NCBI RefSeq assembly: GCF_000226215.1 | Contig: NZ_AGFF01000008.1 | Span: forward strand, 62,001 to 126,000 | Reading direction: 5' to 3' | Source: Dietzia alimentaria 72 | Lineage (GTDB): Bacteria > Actinomycetota > Actinomycetes > Mycobacteriales > Mycobacteriaceae | Length of the DNA stretch: 64,000 nucleotides | Shown: in pieces, positions 9,643 to 19,455 of the stretch | Numbering within the stretch: position 1 is the stretch's first letter | Layout: every line of letters starts with the position of its first letter | Notes under the pieces: generated by a model | What the model was told of the DNA's origin: nothing | The model's input: the letters and a program-made list of their open reading frames with translations, nothing else | Databases searched by the model: none | Translations under genes and position numbers: made by a program

Positions 9643-10191
9643 TCAACGCCAACCGTATTCGGCTCGGAGTCGGTCTGCGACCATGTCGAACTTCCTCTGC
9701 GGACAGATCGCTCCCTCGCGGCGGATGCCCTCCTCGGGGACATCCAGGACCCGGTCGAGGCGTACCCAACTCGGTCGGCCCTCCGAATCCCACGGACCGG
9801 ATCCCATCGCGAGCCAGTCTCTGTCGTGGTCACGCTTGTCCTGCGAGGACAACTGGAGGCCGAGAAGGCGGTCGCCATCGCGGCCCACAACCAGGACCGG
9901 TCTGTCTTTGCCGCGACCGTCGTTCTCCTCGAACGCGACCCACGTCCACACGATCTCGCCGGGATCGGCGTGACCGTCGAGGTCGGGCGCGTAGACGATG
10001 GTGCGGGCCCGGCTCGAGGTGGGCACTGTCCCGGTGGTGGCCGGGCGTCCGCTCGTCCCGTTCTGCCGGGCGAGGACGGGGGAGCCGCCACGATCATCAA
10101 TCCGCTTGCGCACCTCGCGGACGGCCGTCGGTCCGTACCTGCGGCCCATCCGGACCGCCTGCCTCCCCATCCGGGCCCAGTCGATTGCCAT
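9643..10191 (-). CDS. PemK/MazF-family toxin-like protein
   Basis: A 182-residue protein with a basic N-terminal leader (about 60 residues) followed by a PemK/MazF-like domain. That domain starts at DPGEIVWTWVAFEEND and contains GKDRPVLVVGRDGD and SWVRLDRVLDVPEEGIR, the usual RNase-toxin core strands. The family includes mRNA interferases of type II toxin-antitoxin systems, but no small antitoxin gene lies beside it, so it may be a domesticated relative. I chose ATG at 10191; an in-frame ATG at 10227 would overlap the start of the divergent gene. It lies just upstream of lepA, where mycobacteria have a similar conserved gene. Confidence 0.72.
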   Translation of the reverse strand: MAIDWARMGRQAVRMGRRYGPTAVREVRKRIDDRGGSPVLARQNGTSGRPATTGTVPTSSRARTIVYAPDLDGHADPGEIVWTWVAFEENDGRGKDRPVLVVGRDGDRLLGLQLSSQDKRDHDRDWLAMGSGPWDSEGRPSWVRLDRVLDVPEEGIRREGAICPQRKFDMVADRLRAEYGWR

Positions 10192-10225
10192 GTTCAACAG
10201 CGTAACCGCCCCTAGGATCGCAACC

Positions 10226-10954
10226 ATGGACATGTTGTGTGCGGTGGTGTGGTCGCAGGAGCAGGCGGAGGTCACTGACCCGGGCGAGTCGGCGGAGGTG
10301 AGGGCGCGGATAGCGGAGATCCTCGAGGCACCGCTGTCAGACCTCGGGGCGAGTGAATACCTGATGAACGTCCGCGACGAGGCCGTGGCCGGCGCCGTGA
10401 TCGACGTTCGGGTGACCCCGATGCCGGTGCTCGCCGTGATCCGTGTGCGGGTGCCCGTCGCTTCGGCGACCGCATGCGCGGGTGTTCTCGCCGCACTGCA
10501 GGAGGTCGGACCGGTGTCGGCGTGGTCGGTGACGGACTCGGAGGTGCTCGGACCACCGCCCCCCCGCTCCGACGGGCGGTGCGAGGGCATGGCCAATATC
10601 GCGTTCCTCCGACGCCCTGAGCGGATGGACCGCCACGACTGGCTGCGCATATGGCTCGAGGAACACACGACGGTCGCGATCGAAACGCAGTCCACCACCT
10701 CCTACACCCAGCACGTGGTGGTCCGACCTCTGACCGAGGACGCACCGGTGATCGAGGCGATCGTCGAGGAGGTGTTCCCGATCGAGGCTGCACGCGATCT
10801 CGGCGTGTTCTTCGACTCGCGCGGCAGTGACGAGAGGCTGAACGCCAATATCGCGGCGATGACGGCCTCCACCGGGCGGTTCCTCGACGAGGGCACCGTC
10901 GACGCGGTCCCCACCGGAAGGTACGTGGTGGGAGTTCCCGGCCGGAGCGTGTGA
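10226..10954 (+). CDS. EthD-like dimeric alpha/beta-barrel protein
   Basis: A 242-residue protein of unknown role. The segment [20 protein letters not shown] followed by [19 protein letters not shown] resembles EthD-type ferredoxin-like domains, and the N-terminal half may be a second, degenerate copy. It diverges from the PemK-like gene with only 34 bases between the start codons and ends 7 bases before lepA, so it may be co-transcribed with lepA. EthD proteins are usually small enzymes or accessory proteins, and no catalytic residue can be named here. Confidence 0.6.
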   Translation: MDMLCAVVWSQEQAEVTDPGESAEVRARIAEILEAPLSDLGASEYLMNVRDEAVAGAVIDVRVTPMPVLAVIRVRVPVASATACAGVLAALQEVGPVSAWSVTDSEVLGPPPPRSDGRCEGMANIAFLRRPERMDRHDWLRIWLEEHTTVAIETQSTTSYTQHVVVRPLTEDAPVIEAIVEEVFPIEAARDLGVFFDSRGSDERLNANIAAMTASTGRFLDEGTVDAVPTGRYVVGVPGRSV

Positions 10955-10961
10955 CAATGGG

Positions 10962-12872
10962 GTGATCGCCCGGTCGGACGCAACCCAGCACTACCCGGGC
11001 CCGCCTCCAGGAGTGATCGAGATTCCCAACTTCGCAGAGACGACGTTCACCGATCCCGCCAAGATCAGGAACTTCTGCATCATCGCGCACATCGACCACG
11101 GCAAGTCGACGCTGGCCGATCGAATGCTGCAGCTGACCGGTGTGGTCGAGGAGCGTCTCATGCGCGCCCAGTACCTGGACCGCATGGACATCGAGCGCGA
11201 ACGCGGGATCACCATCAAAGCGCAGAACGTCCGCCTGCCGTGGGTGCCCCGCTCAGGCGCGCACGAGGGCGAGGAAATCGTCCTGCACATGATCGACACC
11301 CCGGGCCATGTGGACTTCACCTACGAGGTCTCTCGCGCGCTCGAGGCGTGTGAGGGTGCGATTCTGCTGGTGGACGCGGCGCAGGGCATCGAAGCACAGA
11401 CTCTGGCCAACCTGTACCTGGCCATGGAGAATGATCTCGAGATCATCCCGGTACTCAACAAGATCGACCTGCCGGCCGCGGACCCGGACCGGTTCGCCGA
11501 GGAGATCTCCCACATCATCGGTTGCGAACCCGCCGAGGTGCTGCGCGTCTCCGGTAAGACTGGCGACGGCGTCGAGGAACTGCTGGACAAGCTGTGCGAG
11601 ACGATTCCGGCGCCGGTCGGCGATCCGGAGGCTCCGGCCCGCGCCATGATTTTCGACTCGGTCTACGACACCTACCGCGGCGTCGTCACCTACGTCCGTG
11701 TGATGGACGGTTCGCTCAGGCCGCGCGAGAAGGTCAGGATGATGTCCACAGGCAGCACCCACGAGGCGCTCGAGGTCGGGATCATCTCGCCGGAACCCAA
11801 GTCGACGACGGGACTCGGCCCCGGCGAGGTGGGCTACCTCATCACCGGTGTGAAAGATGTGCGGCAGTCGAAGGTGGGTGACACGGTCACCAGCGCCCGT
11901 AACGGTGCAGACGAAGCGTTGCCCGGCTATAAGGAACCCAACCCGATGGTGTTCTCCGGGCTCTACCCGATCGATGGGTCTGACTACCCGGTCCTGCGCG
12001 ATGCGTTGGACAAGCTGCGACTTAATGACGCCTCTCTTGACTACGAGCCCGAGACCTCGGTTGCTCTGGGCTTCGGTTTCCGTCTGGGTTTCCTGGGTCT
12101 GCTCCACATGGAGATCACCCGCGACCGGCTCGAGCGGGAGTTCAACCTCGATCTCATCTCGACCGCCCCGAACGTGGTGTACCGGGTGGTCGCAGAGGAC
12201 GGCTCGGAACACCAGGTCACCAACCCCTCGTACTGGCCGGAGGGCAAGCATCGTGAAATCTACGAACCGATCGTCAAGTGCACGATCATCGTGCCGAGTG
12301 AATTCGTGGGCACCACGATGGAGCTGTGCCAGTCCAAGCGTGGGGAAATGAAGGGCATGGATTACCTGTCCGAGACTCGGGTCGAGCTGCGTTACGTGAT
12401 GCCGATGGGCGAGATCATCTTCGACTTCTTTGACTCGCTCAAGTCCCGCACCAAGGGCTACGCATCCATGGACTACGAGGAAGCCGGCGAGCAGATGTCC
12501 GACCTGGTCAAGGTTGACATCCTTCTGCAGGGGGAGGCGGTGGACGCGTTCTCCGCGATCGTCCACCGCGATTACGCGCAGGCCTACGGCAACAAGATGA
12601 CCGTGAAGCTCAAGGAGCTCATCCCCCGTCAGCATTACGAGGTTCCCGTGCAGGCGGCGATCGGATCCAAGATCATCGCCCGCGAGAACATCCGCGCGAT
12701 CCGCAAGGACGTGCTATCCAAGTGCTACGGCGGTGATATCAGCCGTAAGCGCAAGCTGCTGGAAAAGCAGAAGGAGGGCAAGAAGCGTATGAAGTCAATC
12801 GGTCGTGTGGAGGTGCCCCAGGAGGCGTTCGTGGCCGCGCTGTCGTCGGATTCAAACTCCGACAAGAAGTAG
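10962..12872 (+). CDS. lepA: Elongation factor 4 (back-translocating GTPase)
   Basis: A 636-residue translational GTPase acting on stalled or mistranslocated ribosomes. The G motifs are complete: [12 protein letters not shown] (G1), [10 protein letters not shown] (G2), DTPGHVDF (G3) and [10 protein letters not shown] (G4). The LepA-specific C-terminal domain is present ([20 protein letters not shown] and [20 protein letters not shown]). GTG 10962 gives an N-terminal extension of about 30 residues before the G domain, as in actinobacterial homologues. It follows the EthD-like gene after 7 bases. Confidence 0.98.
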   Translation: MIARSDATQHYPGPPPGVIEIPNFAETTFTDPAKIRNFCIIAHIDHGKSTLADRMLQLTGVVEERLMRAQYLDRMDIERERGITIKAQNVRLPWVPRSGAHEGEEIVLHMIDTPGHVDFTYEVSRALEACEGAILLVDAAQGIEAQTLANLYLAMENDLEIIPVLNKIDLPAADPDRFAEEISHIIGCEPAEVLRVSGKTGDGVEELLDKLCETIPAPVGDPEAPARAMIFDSVYDTYRGVVTYVRVMDGSLRPREKVRMMSTGSTHEALEVGIISPEPKSTTGLGPGEVGYLITGVKDVRQSKVGDTVTSARNGADEALPGYKEPNPMVFSGLYPIDGSDYPVLRDALDKLRLNDASLDYEPETSVALGFGFRLGFLGLLHMEITRDRLEREFNLDLISTAPNVVYRVVAEDGSEHQVTNPSYWPEGKHREIYEPIVKCTIIVPSEFVGTTMELCQSKRGEMKGMDYLSETRVELRYVMPMGEIIFDFFDSLKSRTKGYASMDYEEAGEQMSDLVKVDILLQGEAVDAFSAIVHRDYAQAYGNKMTVKLKELIPRQHYEVPVQAAIGSKIIARENIRAIRKDVLSKCYGGDISRKRKLLEKQKEGKKRMKSIGRVEVPQEAFVAALSSDSNSDKK

Positions 12873-12944
12873 GGCACTAGGCTGCCACCGCTTGCGTGGT
12901 CTGCGTGTTGATATCCGCCAACCGGTTGCCGCACTGTTAGTGCC

Positions 12945-13766
12945 ATGCCCTCGTCCTTCGCGGAGTTAGAGGCCACCCCAGCCATCGGTGTGTCCGTCTG
13001 GGTGCTCGCGGCACTCGTGCTGGCCGCGTTCGTCGCCGGTTGGGTGGACTCGGTCGTCGGAGGCGGAGGATTGATCCAGCTCCCCGCGCTGGTCATCGCC
13101 TTGCCTTCCGACGCCACGACCCCGCAGGTGCTGGGCACCAATAAACTGTCGTCGGTCGCGGGGACGCTAATCGCCACCGCGACGTACCTGCGCAGGATCC
13201 GGGTACCGGTGGCGATGGTGTTGCCGCTTGTAGTGGCTGCTTTCGTGGGCTCCGCGGCGGGGTCGTCCGTAGCCCGGTTTATCCCCAAAGAGGCGCTCAC
13301 CCCGATCGTGCTGCTGGCCGTGGTCGCGGTGGGGGCCTATACCTACTTCAAACCGTCGATGGGGCGGACACACGAGGAGCGCTACACGGGGTGGGCGCGG
13401 GCGTGGCGGTCTGCCCTCATTGGCGTGGTGGTGGGGTTCTACGACGGAATCCTCGGCCCCGGTACGGGCTCGTTCTTCGTCATCGCAATAGTCGCGTTCC
13501 TCGGCTTCGGCTTCCTCCAGGGCACGGTCGCGGCCAAGCTGGCCAACCTGACCACCAACATCGCCTCGATCCTGGTCTTCGGCTTGCATGGCGAGCTGCT
13601 CTGGGTCATCGGCGGCTGTATGGCGGTGGCAAACCTGAGCGGCGGGTTCCTCGGGGCGCGGATGGCCATGCGGCACGGTAACGAGTTTATCCGCACCGTG
13701 TTCCTTGTGGTTATCGCGATTCTCGCGACCAAGCTTGCTTGGGATACAGCCGTCCAGTGGTGGTGA
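12945..13766 (+). CDS. TSUP (TauE/SafE) family permease
   Basis: A 273-residue membrane protein of the TauE/SafE family, which exports sulfite and organosulfonates or moves related anions. The duplicated family signature is visible: VAGWVDSVVGGGGLIQLPAL near the N-terminus and VVGFYDGILGPGTGSFF in the middle, each followed by hydrophobic helices (about eight in all). It stands alone between lepA and the M3 peptidase gene, so context gives no clue to the substrate. Confidence 0.88.
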   Translation: MPSSFAELEATPAIGVSVWVLAALVLAAFVAGWVDSVVGGGGLIQLPALVIALPSDATTPQVLGTNKLSSVAGTLIATATYLRRIRVPVAMVLPLVVAAFVGSAAGSSVARFIPKEALTPIVLLAVVAVGAYTYFKPSMGRTHEERYTGWARAWRSALIGVVVGFYDGILGPGTGSFFVIAIVAFLGFGFLQGTVAAKLANLTTNIASILVFGLHGELLWVIGGCMAVANLSGGFLGARMAMRHGNEFIRTVFLVVIAILATKLAWDTAVQWW

Positions 13767-13821
13767 GTCGACCGGGCCGGGCGAGCGAGGTCGCATAGCC
13801 GGCGGACGTAGACTGACACAC

Positions 13822-15927
13822 ATGACACCTCCGAGTTCAGAGACGTCGCCTCATCCGCTGCTCGACGAGTCCCCGCTGCCGTACGGGTTGCCGGACTTCG
13901 CCGCGATCGACGATGCGGACCTGGAGCCGGCGATCCGCACGGCGATCGATGACCACGCGGCTGAGATCGCTGCCGTCGTCGACAACCCGGAGCCGCCGAC
14001 CGTCGAGAACACGGTGATCGCACTCGAACGTTCGGGGCAGGCCCTCGACCGGGTGCTGTCGACTTTCTACGGGCTTTTGGGTCCGGACGCCACGCCGGCC
14101 CGACGTGACGTGGACCGTGTGGTGTCGCCGCTCCTGGCAGCCCATCACTCGGCGGTCATGACTGATCCAGGCCTCTACGCCCGTGTGGACGCGCTCCACT
14201 CAGCACTAGAGGCAGGGTCGTTGGATGTAGCTGATGAGACAGCGCGCCTCGTCCGCCGTCACCACCGCGATTTTCTGCGGGCCGGTGCCGCGCTCGACGA
14301 CGAGGCCCGCGCCCGACTCACCGCGATCGATACCCGCCTTGCAGAGCTCACAACCCTCTTCGGCGAGAACCTGCTGGCCTCGACCAGTGAGCTCGCCGTG
14401 TCCGTCACCGACGAGGCCGAACTCGACGGGCTGCCGGACTCCATGAGGTCGACGCTGGCGGCGACCGCCGCCGACGCCGGACGCGAGGGTTGGCTAATCC
14501 CGCTGGGGCTGCCGACAGTCCAGCCGATCAGCGCCTGGCTCGACCATGAAGGCCTGCGGCGGCGCGTGATGGAGGCGTCCCTTCGGCGTGGGTCCACTCC
14601 GGACCATGACAACGGCCCGATCGTGCTGGAGATCGTTCGGCTGCGTGCCGAGAGGGCATCTCTGCTCGGGTTGACCTGTCACGCCGATCATGTACTCGCA
14701 GTCGAGACCGCAGGCACACCGGACGCCGCCCGGGGACTGCTTCTCGACGTGGTGGACGCCGCAGTGACGAACGCTCGAAACGAGGCCAAAGACTTGCTCG
14801 GCGGTGAGGATCGGGAGCTGAATCCGGCTGACTGGGCGTGGGAGTCCGAGCGTTTACGTTCCGAGCGATTCCGGGTTGATGACGCCACAGTGCGCCCCTT
14901 CTTCGAGCTCGAACGGGTGCTGCGCGACGGTGTCATGCACGCGGCGTCGAGTCTGTACGGACTGCGTTTCGTGGACCGTCCTGACCTGACCGGATTCCTG
15001 CCCGATGTCCGCGTGATCGAAGTGTTCGACGATGTGCGCAGTGAGCGCGACGCAGGGATCGGTCTGTTGCTGCTCGACTACTACGCGCGTCCGACCAAGC
15101 GGGGCGGGGCGTGGATGAGCTCGTTCCGCGACCAGTCCCGTCTCCTGGATTCGCGGCCCGTCGTCGTCAATGTCATGAACCTGGCACGTCCCGCGGCGGG
15201 GGAGCCCACTCTCCTCACGATGGACGAGGTCACCACGATGTTCCACGAGTTCGGGCACGCACTGCACGGACTGCTCTCCGACGTCGAGTACCCAGTCTTC
15301 TCCGGAACCTCGGTGCCCCGTGACTTCGTCGAATTCCCGTCCCAGGTTAACGAGATGTGGGCGCGCCGCCCGGAAGTGCTTGAGAACTACGCGCGGCATG
15401 TGGAGTCCGGCGAGTCGATCGACGAGGACCTGGTCGAGCGGATGCGGGAGGAGCGTTTCGGTGAGGGGCAGGCGACCGTCGAATACCTGGCCGCCGCATT
15501 GCTCGACCTGGCTTGGCACTCGCTGTCGCTGGAGGAGGCCCGCGCGGTCACGGATGTCGACGAGTTCGAGTCGACTGTCCTCGCCGAGGCTGGCCTTGAC
15601 GTGCCGGGGATCGAACCCCGGTACCGGTCCCGGTACTTCCAGCACATCTTCGCCGGCGGTTACTCCGCTGCCTACTACTCCTACTTCTGGGCGGAGGTCC
15701 TCGATGCGGATGCCGCCGAATGGTTTGCCGAGCGCGGGGGACTGGAGCGTTCTTCCGGTGACGCGATGCGGCGTGAGGTCCTCTCGCGTGGGGGCTCGAT
15801 CGAATTTCTCGAGGCCTACCGCCGGATGCGGGGCTCCGAGCCGAGTCCGGCCGCGCTGCTGCGTCGGCGTGGTCTGGATTCCTCGGTGGTCGGAGGCCGT
15901 GAAGCCGCTGCTGCCGCACGGACGTAG
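13822..15927 (+). CDS. M3 family metallopeptidase (peptidyl-dipeptidase Dcp-like)
   Basis: A 701-residue zinc peptidase of family M3. The zinc site HEFGH is in TTMFHEFGHALHGLLSD near residues 472-488, followed by the third ligand region DFVEFPSQVNEMW. The C-terminal FAGGYSAAYYSYFWAEVLD is the substrate-binding signature of Dcp/OpdA enzymes. These remove dipeptides from peptide C-termini or clear cleaved signal peptides, and no signal peptide is seen, so it should act in the cytoplasm. ATG 13822 is used because the longer frame overlaps the upstream permease gene. Two tiny membrane protein genes follow within 10 bases. Confidence 0.93.
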   Translation: MTPPSSETSPHPLLDESPLPYGLPDFAAIDDADLEPAIRTAIDDHAAEIAAVVDNPEPPTVENTVIALERSGQALDRVLSTFYGLLGPDATPARRDVDRVVSPLLAAHHSAVMTDPGLYARVDALHSALEAGSLDVADETARLVRRHHRDFLRAGAALDDEARARLTAIDTRLAELTTLFGENLLASTSELAVSVTDEAELDGLPDSMRSTLAATAADAGREGWLIPLGLPTVQPISAWLDHEGLRRRVMEASLRRGSTPDHDNGPIVLEIVRLRAERASLLGLTCHADHVLAVETAGTPDAARGLLLDVVDAAVTNARNEAKDLLGGEDRELNPADWAWESERLRSERFRVDDATVRPFFELERVLRDGVMHAASSLYGLRFVDRPDLTGFLPDVRVIEVFDDVRSERDAGIGLLLLDYYARPTKRGGAWMSSFRDQSRLLDSRPVVVNVMNLARPAAGEPTLLTMDEVTTMFHEFGHALHGLLSDVEYPVFSGTSVPRDFVEFPSQVNEMWARRPEVLENYARHVESGESIDEDLVERMREERFGEGQATVEYLAAALLDLAWHSLSLEEARAVTDVDEFESTVLAEAGLDVPGIEPRYRSRYFQHIFAGGYSAAYYSYFWAEVLDADAAEWFAERGGLERSSGDAMRREVLSRGGSIEFLEAYRRMRGSEPSPAALLRRRGLDSSVVGGREAAAAART

Positions 15928-15936
15928 GATCGCCCG

Positions 15937-16146
15937 ATGACGGCGTTCCTGCAGTTCTGGGACAAGGTCGAGCTCTGGCTCGTGACCCTGCCGTTTCCAC
16001 TGCAGGTGATCATCATGCTCACGATGGGGGTCCCGCTGTTTCTCCTTGCCGCGGTAGTGGTGGAGAAGGTGGCGGACGAAGTCGTCCACAGGTTCCGGGG
16101 GCTCGCAGCTCCGCGGTCCGCAGAGACCGGGAAGGAGGTCCGCTGA
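15937..16146 (+). CDS. Small membrane protein, unknown
   Basis: A 69-residue protein. An amphipathic N-terminus (FLQFWDKVELWLVTLP) precedes one clear membrane helix (VIIMLTMGVPLFLLAAVVV) and a charged tail. It lies 9 bases after the M3 peptidase stop, and its stop codon shares one base with the next start, so the three genes are probably one operon. I do not recognise a family. The spacing and coding bias support a real gene. Confidence 0.6.
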   Translation: MTAFLQFWDKVELWLVTLPFPLQVIIMLTMGVPLFLLAAVVVEKVADEVVHRFRGLAAPRSAETGKEVR

Positions 16147-16229
16147 TGCCCCGGTCGCGTGTGACTCTCGCCCTGGTTTTGCTCATCGCGTTCGTCGTGA
16201 TCGCATGGTTGATCATCGAGGTTCTCTGA
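16146..16229 (+). CDS. 27-residue single-helix membrane peptide
   Basis: A very small ORF: a basic start (MPRSRVT) and then an almost uniform hydrophobic helix (LALVLLIAFVVIAWLIIEVL). Its ATG overlaps the previous stop codon (TGATG), and GGAGG lies a few bases upstream inside the preceding gene. The arrangement suggests translational coupling and a two-component membrane unit. There is no known family and it is too short for routine gene finders, so chance remains possible. Confidence 0.45.
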   Translation: MPRSRVTLALVLLIAFVVIAWLIIEVL

Positions 16230-16290
16230 CTCAGTGCGCTCAACCGGACAATGCCCGCCGTGGAGCGCATTCCCGAAGTACACTCCCCCC

Positions 16291-18180
16291 ATGCAGCGCT
16301 TGAGTGGACTTGACGCCAGCTTTCTTTACTTTGAGACGAGGGCCCAGCTCCTCCATGTGAGTGGGCTGATCGTCCTGGACGTATCAGAGATGAAGGGCGG
16401 CTATTCGTATGAGGCGTTGCGTCACGAGTTGAGCCGTCGGGTCACCGGGATGCCGGGCTTCCGCCGCAAACTTCACGATTCGGTCCTCAACGTCGACCAC
16501 CCGGTCTGGGTCGAGGCCGATGACTTTGACATCGACCATCACCTCCACCGGGTGGGGATCCCGGCCCCGGGTGGGGATCATGAGCTTGCCGAGCTGTGTG
16601 CGCATTTGGCTAGTCAGCCGATCGACCGTTCTATGCCGCTGTGGCAGATGTACGTCATCGAGGGGCTACCGGACAACCAGGTAGCGGTCTTCGCGAAGAT
16701 GCACCATTCGACCGTGGACGGCGTCACCGGCGCCAATATGATGTCTCAACTGTGCACTCTCACTCCCGACGACCCGTCGCTTGACGAGGACCTGGTCAAC
16801 GAGACCGCCGGCGGGTCCGGTGCACTCGAGCTCGCGGTGGGCGGCGCGCTGTCCCGTTTGGCCACGCCATGGCGACTTGCTTCGCTCTTGCCCGGAACCC
16901 TCGGGGTGTTGCCGTCGTGGATCAACCGGGCGCGCAAGGGTTTGGCGATGCCGGCCCCGTTCACCGCCCCGCGCACGCCCTTCAACAGTACGATCACCGG
17001 CCACCGTTCGATCTCGTACACCAGCGTCGCTCTCGATGACATCAAGCAGGTCAAGAATGCATTTGGCACCACCGTCAACGACGTGGTGCTGGCGATCTGT
17101 TCGACCGCGCTGCGCAGCTACCTGGAGGATCTGGACGAGCTGCCCCGCAAGCCGCTGATCGCGATGGTGCCGATGTCAGTGCATGCAGCCGAGTCACGGC
17201 CGGGAACGAACCGGGTGTCGGGGATGTTTATGTCCCTGTCGACCGATATCGACGACCCGGTGGAGCGTCTCGAGGCGATTCGAGACGCGAATATCGTAGC
17301 CAAGGACCACACCAACGCTCTTGATGCGAACCTGCTCACAGACTGGGCGCAGTTCGCGGCGCCCTCGGTGTTCGGGTCGGCGGTGCGGATGTACTCCAGG
17401 CTCAGGCTCTCCGAGCGTCACCCCGTGGTGCATAACCTCGTCATCTCGAACGTGCCCGGCCCCAACTTCCCGCTGTATTTCCTGGGCGGGAAGATCGACA
17501 AGATGTTGCCGCTGGGGCCGGTGTTCCACGGGGCCGGACTCAACTGCTCGGTGATGTCGCTCGACGGCAAACTGCACTTCGGGTTCATCGGCTGCAAAGA
17601 CCTCGTCCCCGATCCCTGGCCGCTGGCGAACGCGGTCGAGGACGCATTGGCGGAATTTGTCCGGGCGGCGTCCGAGCGCGAGAAGAGTGGTGTGCCCGCG
17701 GTCGAGCCCAAATCGGTGGCTGAATTAGGCCAGGAGCGCAAAGACCAGCGCAAGTCCGACCGCCAGACATCCAAGGCGTTGGCTCACGCGGATGCCGCCG
17801 CAGCCTCCGACTCAGGCGACGAGGGGAAATCGGAGACGGCAGCCGTTACCACGGCTCCGGCCAAGAAGGCTCCGGCCAAGAAGGCTTCGGCGCAGAAGGC
17901 GGCTGCGAAAAAGGCACCGGCGAAGAAGGCTGCCGCGAAGAAGGCGCCGGCTAAGAAATCTCCAGCCAAGAAGGCTGCCGCGAAGAAGACACAAGCAACG
18001 AAGTCGGCGGCCAAGCCGGCAGGGAGCAAGCCCACGGCCGCAAAGCCCACCGCGACAAAGTCCGTCGGCGGGACGTCTGCGTCTGCGTCCTCGTCCTCGT
18101 CCTCGCCCACGACCGCAGGGCAGAAGCAGGCTCGGCACGGTGGCGAAACCGGCACGGGCGCCGAGTCCGGTCAGGCGTGA
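16291..18180 (+). CDS. Wax ester synthase/diacylglycerol acyltransferase with Lys/Ala-rich tail
   Basis: A 629-residue WS/DGAT, which makes triacylglycerol or wax esters from acyl-CoA. The catalytic motif HHSTVDG lies at residues 138-144, and the family's C-terminal landmarks [19 protein letters not shown] and [17 protein letters not shown] are present. The enzyme proper ends near residue 465. Beyond it is an acidic/charged linker and then, at about 521-591, a repetitive [10 protein letters not shown] tail with eight KK pairs, like histone H1 or the HBHA heparin-binding region, followed by a Ser run. Ordinary mycobacterial WS/DGATs stop after the catalytic fold. It overlaps hemW by GTGA. Confidence 0.93.
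   Translation: MQRLSGLDASFLYFETRAQLLHVSGLIVLDVSEMKGGYSYEALRHELSRRVTGMPGFRRKLHDSVLNVDHPVWVEADDFDIDHHLHRVGIPAPGGDHELAELCAHLASQPIDRSMPLWQMYVIEGLPDNQVAVFAKMHHSTVDGVTGANMMSQLCTLTPDDPSLDEDLVNETAGGSGALELAVGGALSRLATPWRLASLLPGTLGVLPSWINRARKGLAMPAPFTAPRTPFNSTITGHRSISYTSVALDDIKQVKNAFGTTVNDVVLAICSTALRSYLEDLDELPRKPLIAMVPMSVHAAESRPGTNRVSGMFMSLSTDIDDPVERLEAIRDANIVAKDHTNALDANLLTDWAQFAAPSVFGSAVRMYSRLRLSERHPVVHNLVISNVPGPNFPLYFLGGKIDKMLPLGPVFHGAGLNCSVMSLDGKLHFGFIGCKDLVPDPWPLANAVEDALAEFVRAASEREKSGVPAVEPKSVAELGQERKDQRKSDRQTSKALAHADAAAASDSGDEGKSETAAVTTAPAKKAPAKKASAQKAAAKKAPAKKAAAKKAPAKKSPAKKAAAKKTQATKSAAKPAGSKPTAAKPTATKSVGGTSASASSSSSSPTTAGQKQARHGGETGTGAESGQA
17851..18062 (+). repeat. Imperfect PAKKA-type coding repeat
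   Basis: A run of near-identical 12-15 base units (variants of gcc-aag-aag-gct-ccg) encodes the Lys/Ala/Pro tail of the WS/DGAT. The units are close but not identical, with CAG or ACG replacing AAG in places, so the tract should be prone to slippage and length change between strains. Confidence 0.85.
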
Positions 18181-19394
18181 CGAACACGGCTCACGGCGCA
18201 GCCGGTATCGCGAACTCTCCGCCCGAACGTGATCCGGGGACACCATTCGGTATCTACCTGCACGTCCCATTTTGCTCGACGAGGTGCGGCTACTGCGATT
18301 TCAACACGTACACCGCAGGGGAACTCGGTTCCGCGACCTCACCCGTCGACTGGGAGCGAGCTGCAGCCCTGGAGATAGAGCGGGCCGCGGAGGCACTCTC
18401 GCGGTCAGGGACGCCGCCTGAGGTCGACACGGTCTTCGTAGGTGGCGGCACACCGTCGCTCGTCGGGGCGGATGTTCTGGTGGCGATGCTCGCACGGATA
18501 GACGCGACCTTCGGTCTCGCGCCGGGCGCCGAGGTGACCACGGAGAGCAACCCGGAGTCCACCTCGCCCGAGTTCTTTGCCCGCCTTCGCGAGGGTGGAT
18601 ACACCCGCATCTCTCTCGGTATGCAGTCGACGGCGCCGCACGTACTGAAGATCCTGGACCGGACACACACTCCGGGACGGCCTCAGAAAGCCGTGGCAGA
18701 GGCGCTGGGCGCAGGATTCGAGCACGTCAATCTAGACGTGATCTACGGGACGCCGGGGGAGACCGACGACGACCTCGCGCGCACCCTCGACGCCGTGGTC
18801 GGGGCCGGTGTGGACCACGTTTCCGCCTACTCGCTCATCGTGGAGGACGGCACCGCTCTGGCCCGCCGTATCCGCCGGGGTGAACTCCCCGGGACCGTCG
18901 AGGACGTATTAGCCGACCGCTACGAACAGGTCGCGGACCGCCTCTCGAGTGCGGGTTTCCACTGGTACGAGGTCTCGAACTTCGCCACCGATGAATCCGG
19001 CTACTGTCGGCATAACCTGGGCTATTGGCGGGGCGGCGACTGGTGGGGTGTCGGGCCCGGTGCCCACTCCCATCTTGCCGGTGCGCGGTGGTGGAATCTC
19101 AAGCACCCCGCCAGGTACGCAGCTGCATGCGACGCTGGTGAGCTTCCGGTCGACGGCGGGGAGAAGCTCGACGACGACGACCGCCATCTCGAGCTGATCA
19201 TGACAGGACTCCGGCTCGCGGAGGGGCTCGGGGATTCTGCGTTCACCACCGAGGAGCGGCGCCGCGCGGACGAGCAAGTCGAGGCGGGGTTGCTGCGTCG
19301 ACGGAACGAGCAGGACGCCGGTGGACCCGGTTATGCACTGACAGAAGCGGGCCGGTTACTGGCCGACGGGGTCGTGCGCGACATCCTCCTCTGA
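18177..19394 (+). CDS. hemW: Radical SAM heme chaperone / coproporphyrinogen III oxidase-like protein
   Basis: A 405-residue radical SAM protein. The iron-sulfur motif is [13 protein letters not shown] (CxxxCxxC), with the glycine motif VGGGTPSL and ESNPES downstream. The HemW-specific residues and the C-terminal winged-helix end ([16 protein letters not shown]) support HemW, which delivers heme, rather than HemN. GTG 18177 overlaps the WS/DGAT stop. The gene precedes hrcA and dnaJ, a common arrangement in Gram-positive bacteria. Confidence 0.92.
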   Translation: MTNTAHGAAGIANSPPERDPGTPFGIYLHVPFCSTRCGYCDFNTYTAGELGSATSPVDWERAAALEIERAAEALSRSGTPPEVDTVFVGGGTPSLVGADVLVAMLARIDATFGLAPGAEVTTESNPESTSPEFFARLREGGYTRISLGMQSTAPHVLKILDRTHTPGRPQKAVAEALGAGFEHVNLDVIYGTPGETDDDLARTLDAVVGAGVDHVSAYSLIVEDGTALARRIRRGELPGTVEDVLADRYEQVADRLSSAGFHWYEVSNFATDESGYCRHNLGYWRGGDWWGVGPGAHSHLAGARWWNLKHPARYAAACDAGELPVDGGEKLDDDDRHLELIMTGLRLAEGLGDSAFTTEERRRADEQVEAGLLRRRNEQDAGGPGYALTEAGRLLADGVVRDILL

Positions 19395-19455
19395 GCCGAC
19401 CACCCGGACACTGGCCTAGAATCGGGGACCGGAGCCACGCGAGGAGGAGGAATCG

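Noticed and set aside
11253-12635. 460-residue minus-strand ORF within lepA
   Set aside because: It is the complement of a fully conserved GTPase; the translated sequence is a low-complexity His/Val/Asp mixture typical of antisense frames.
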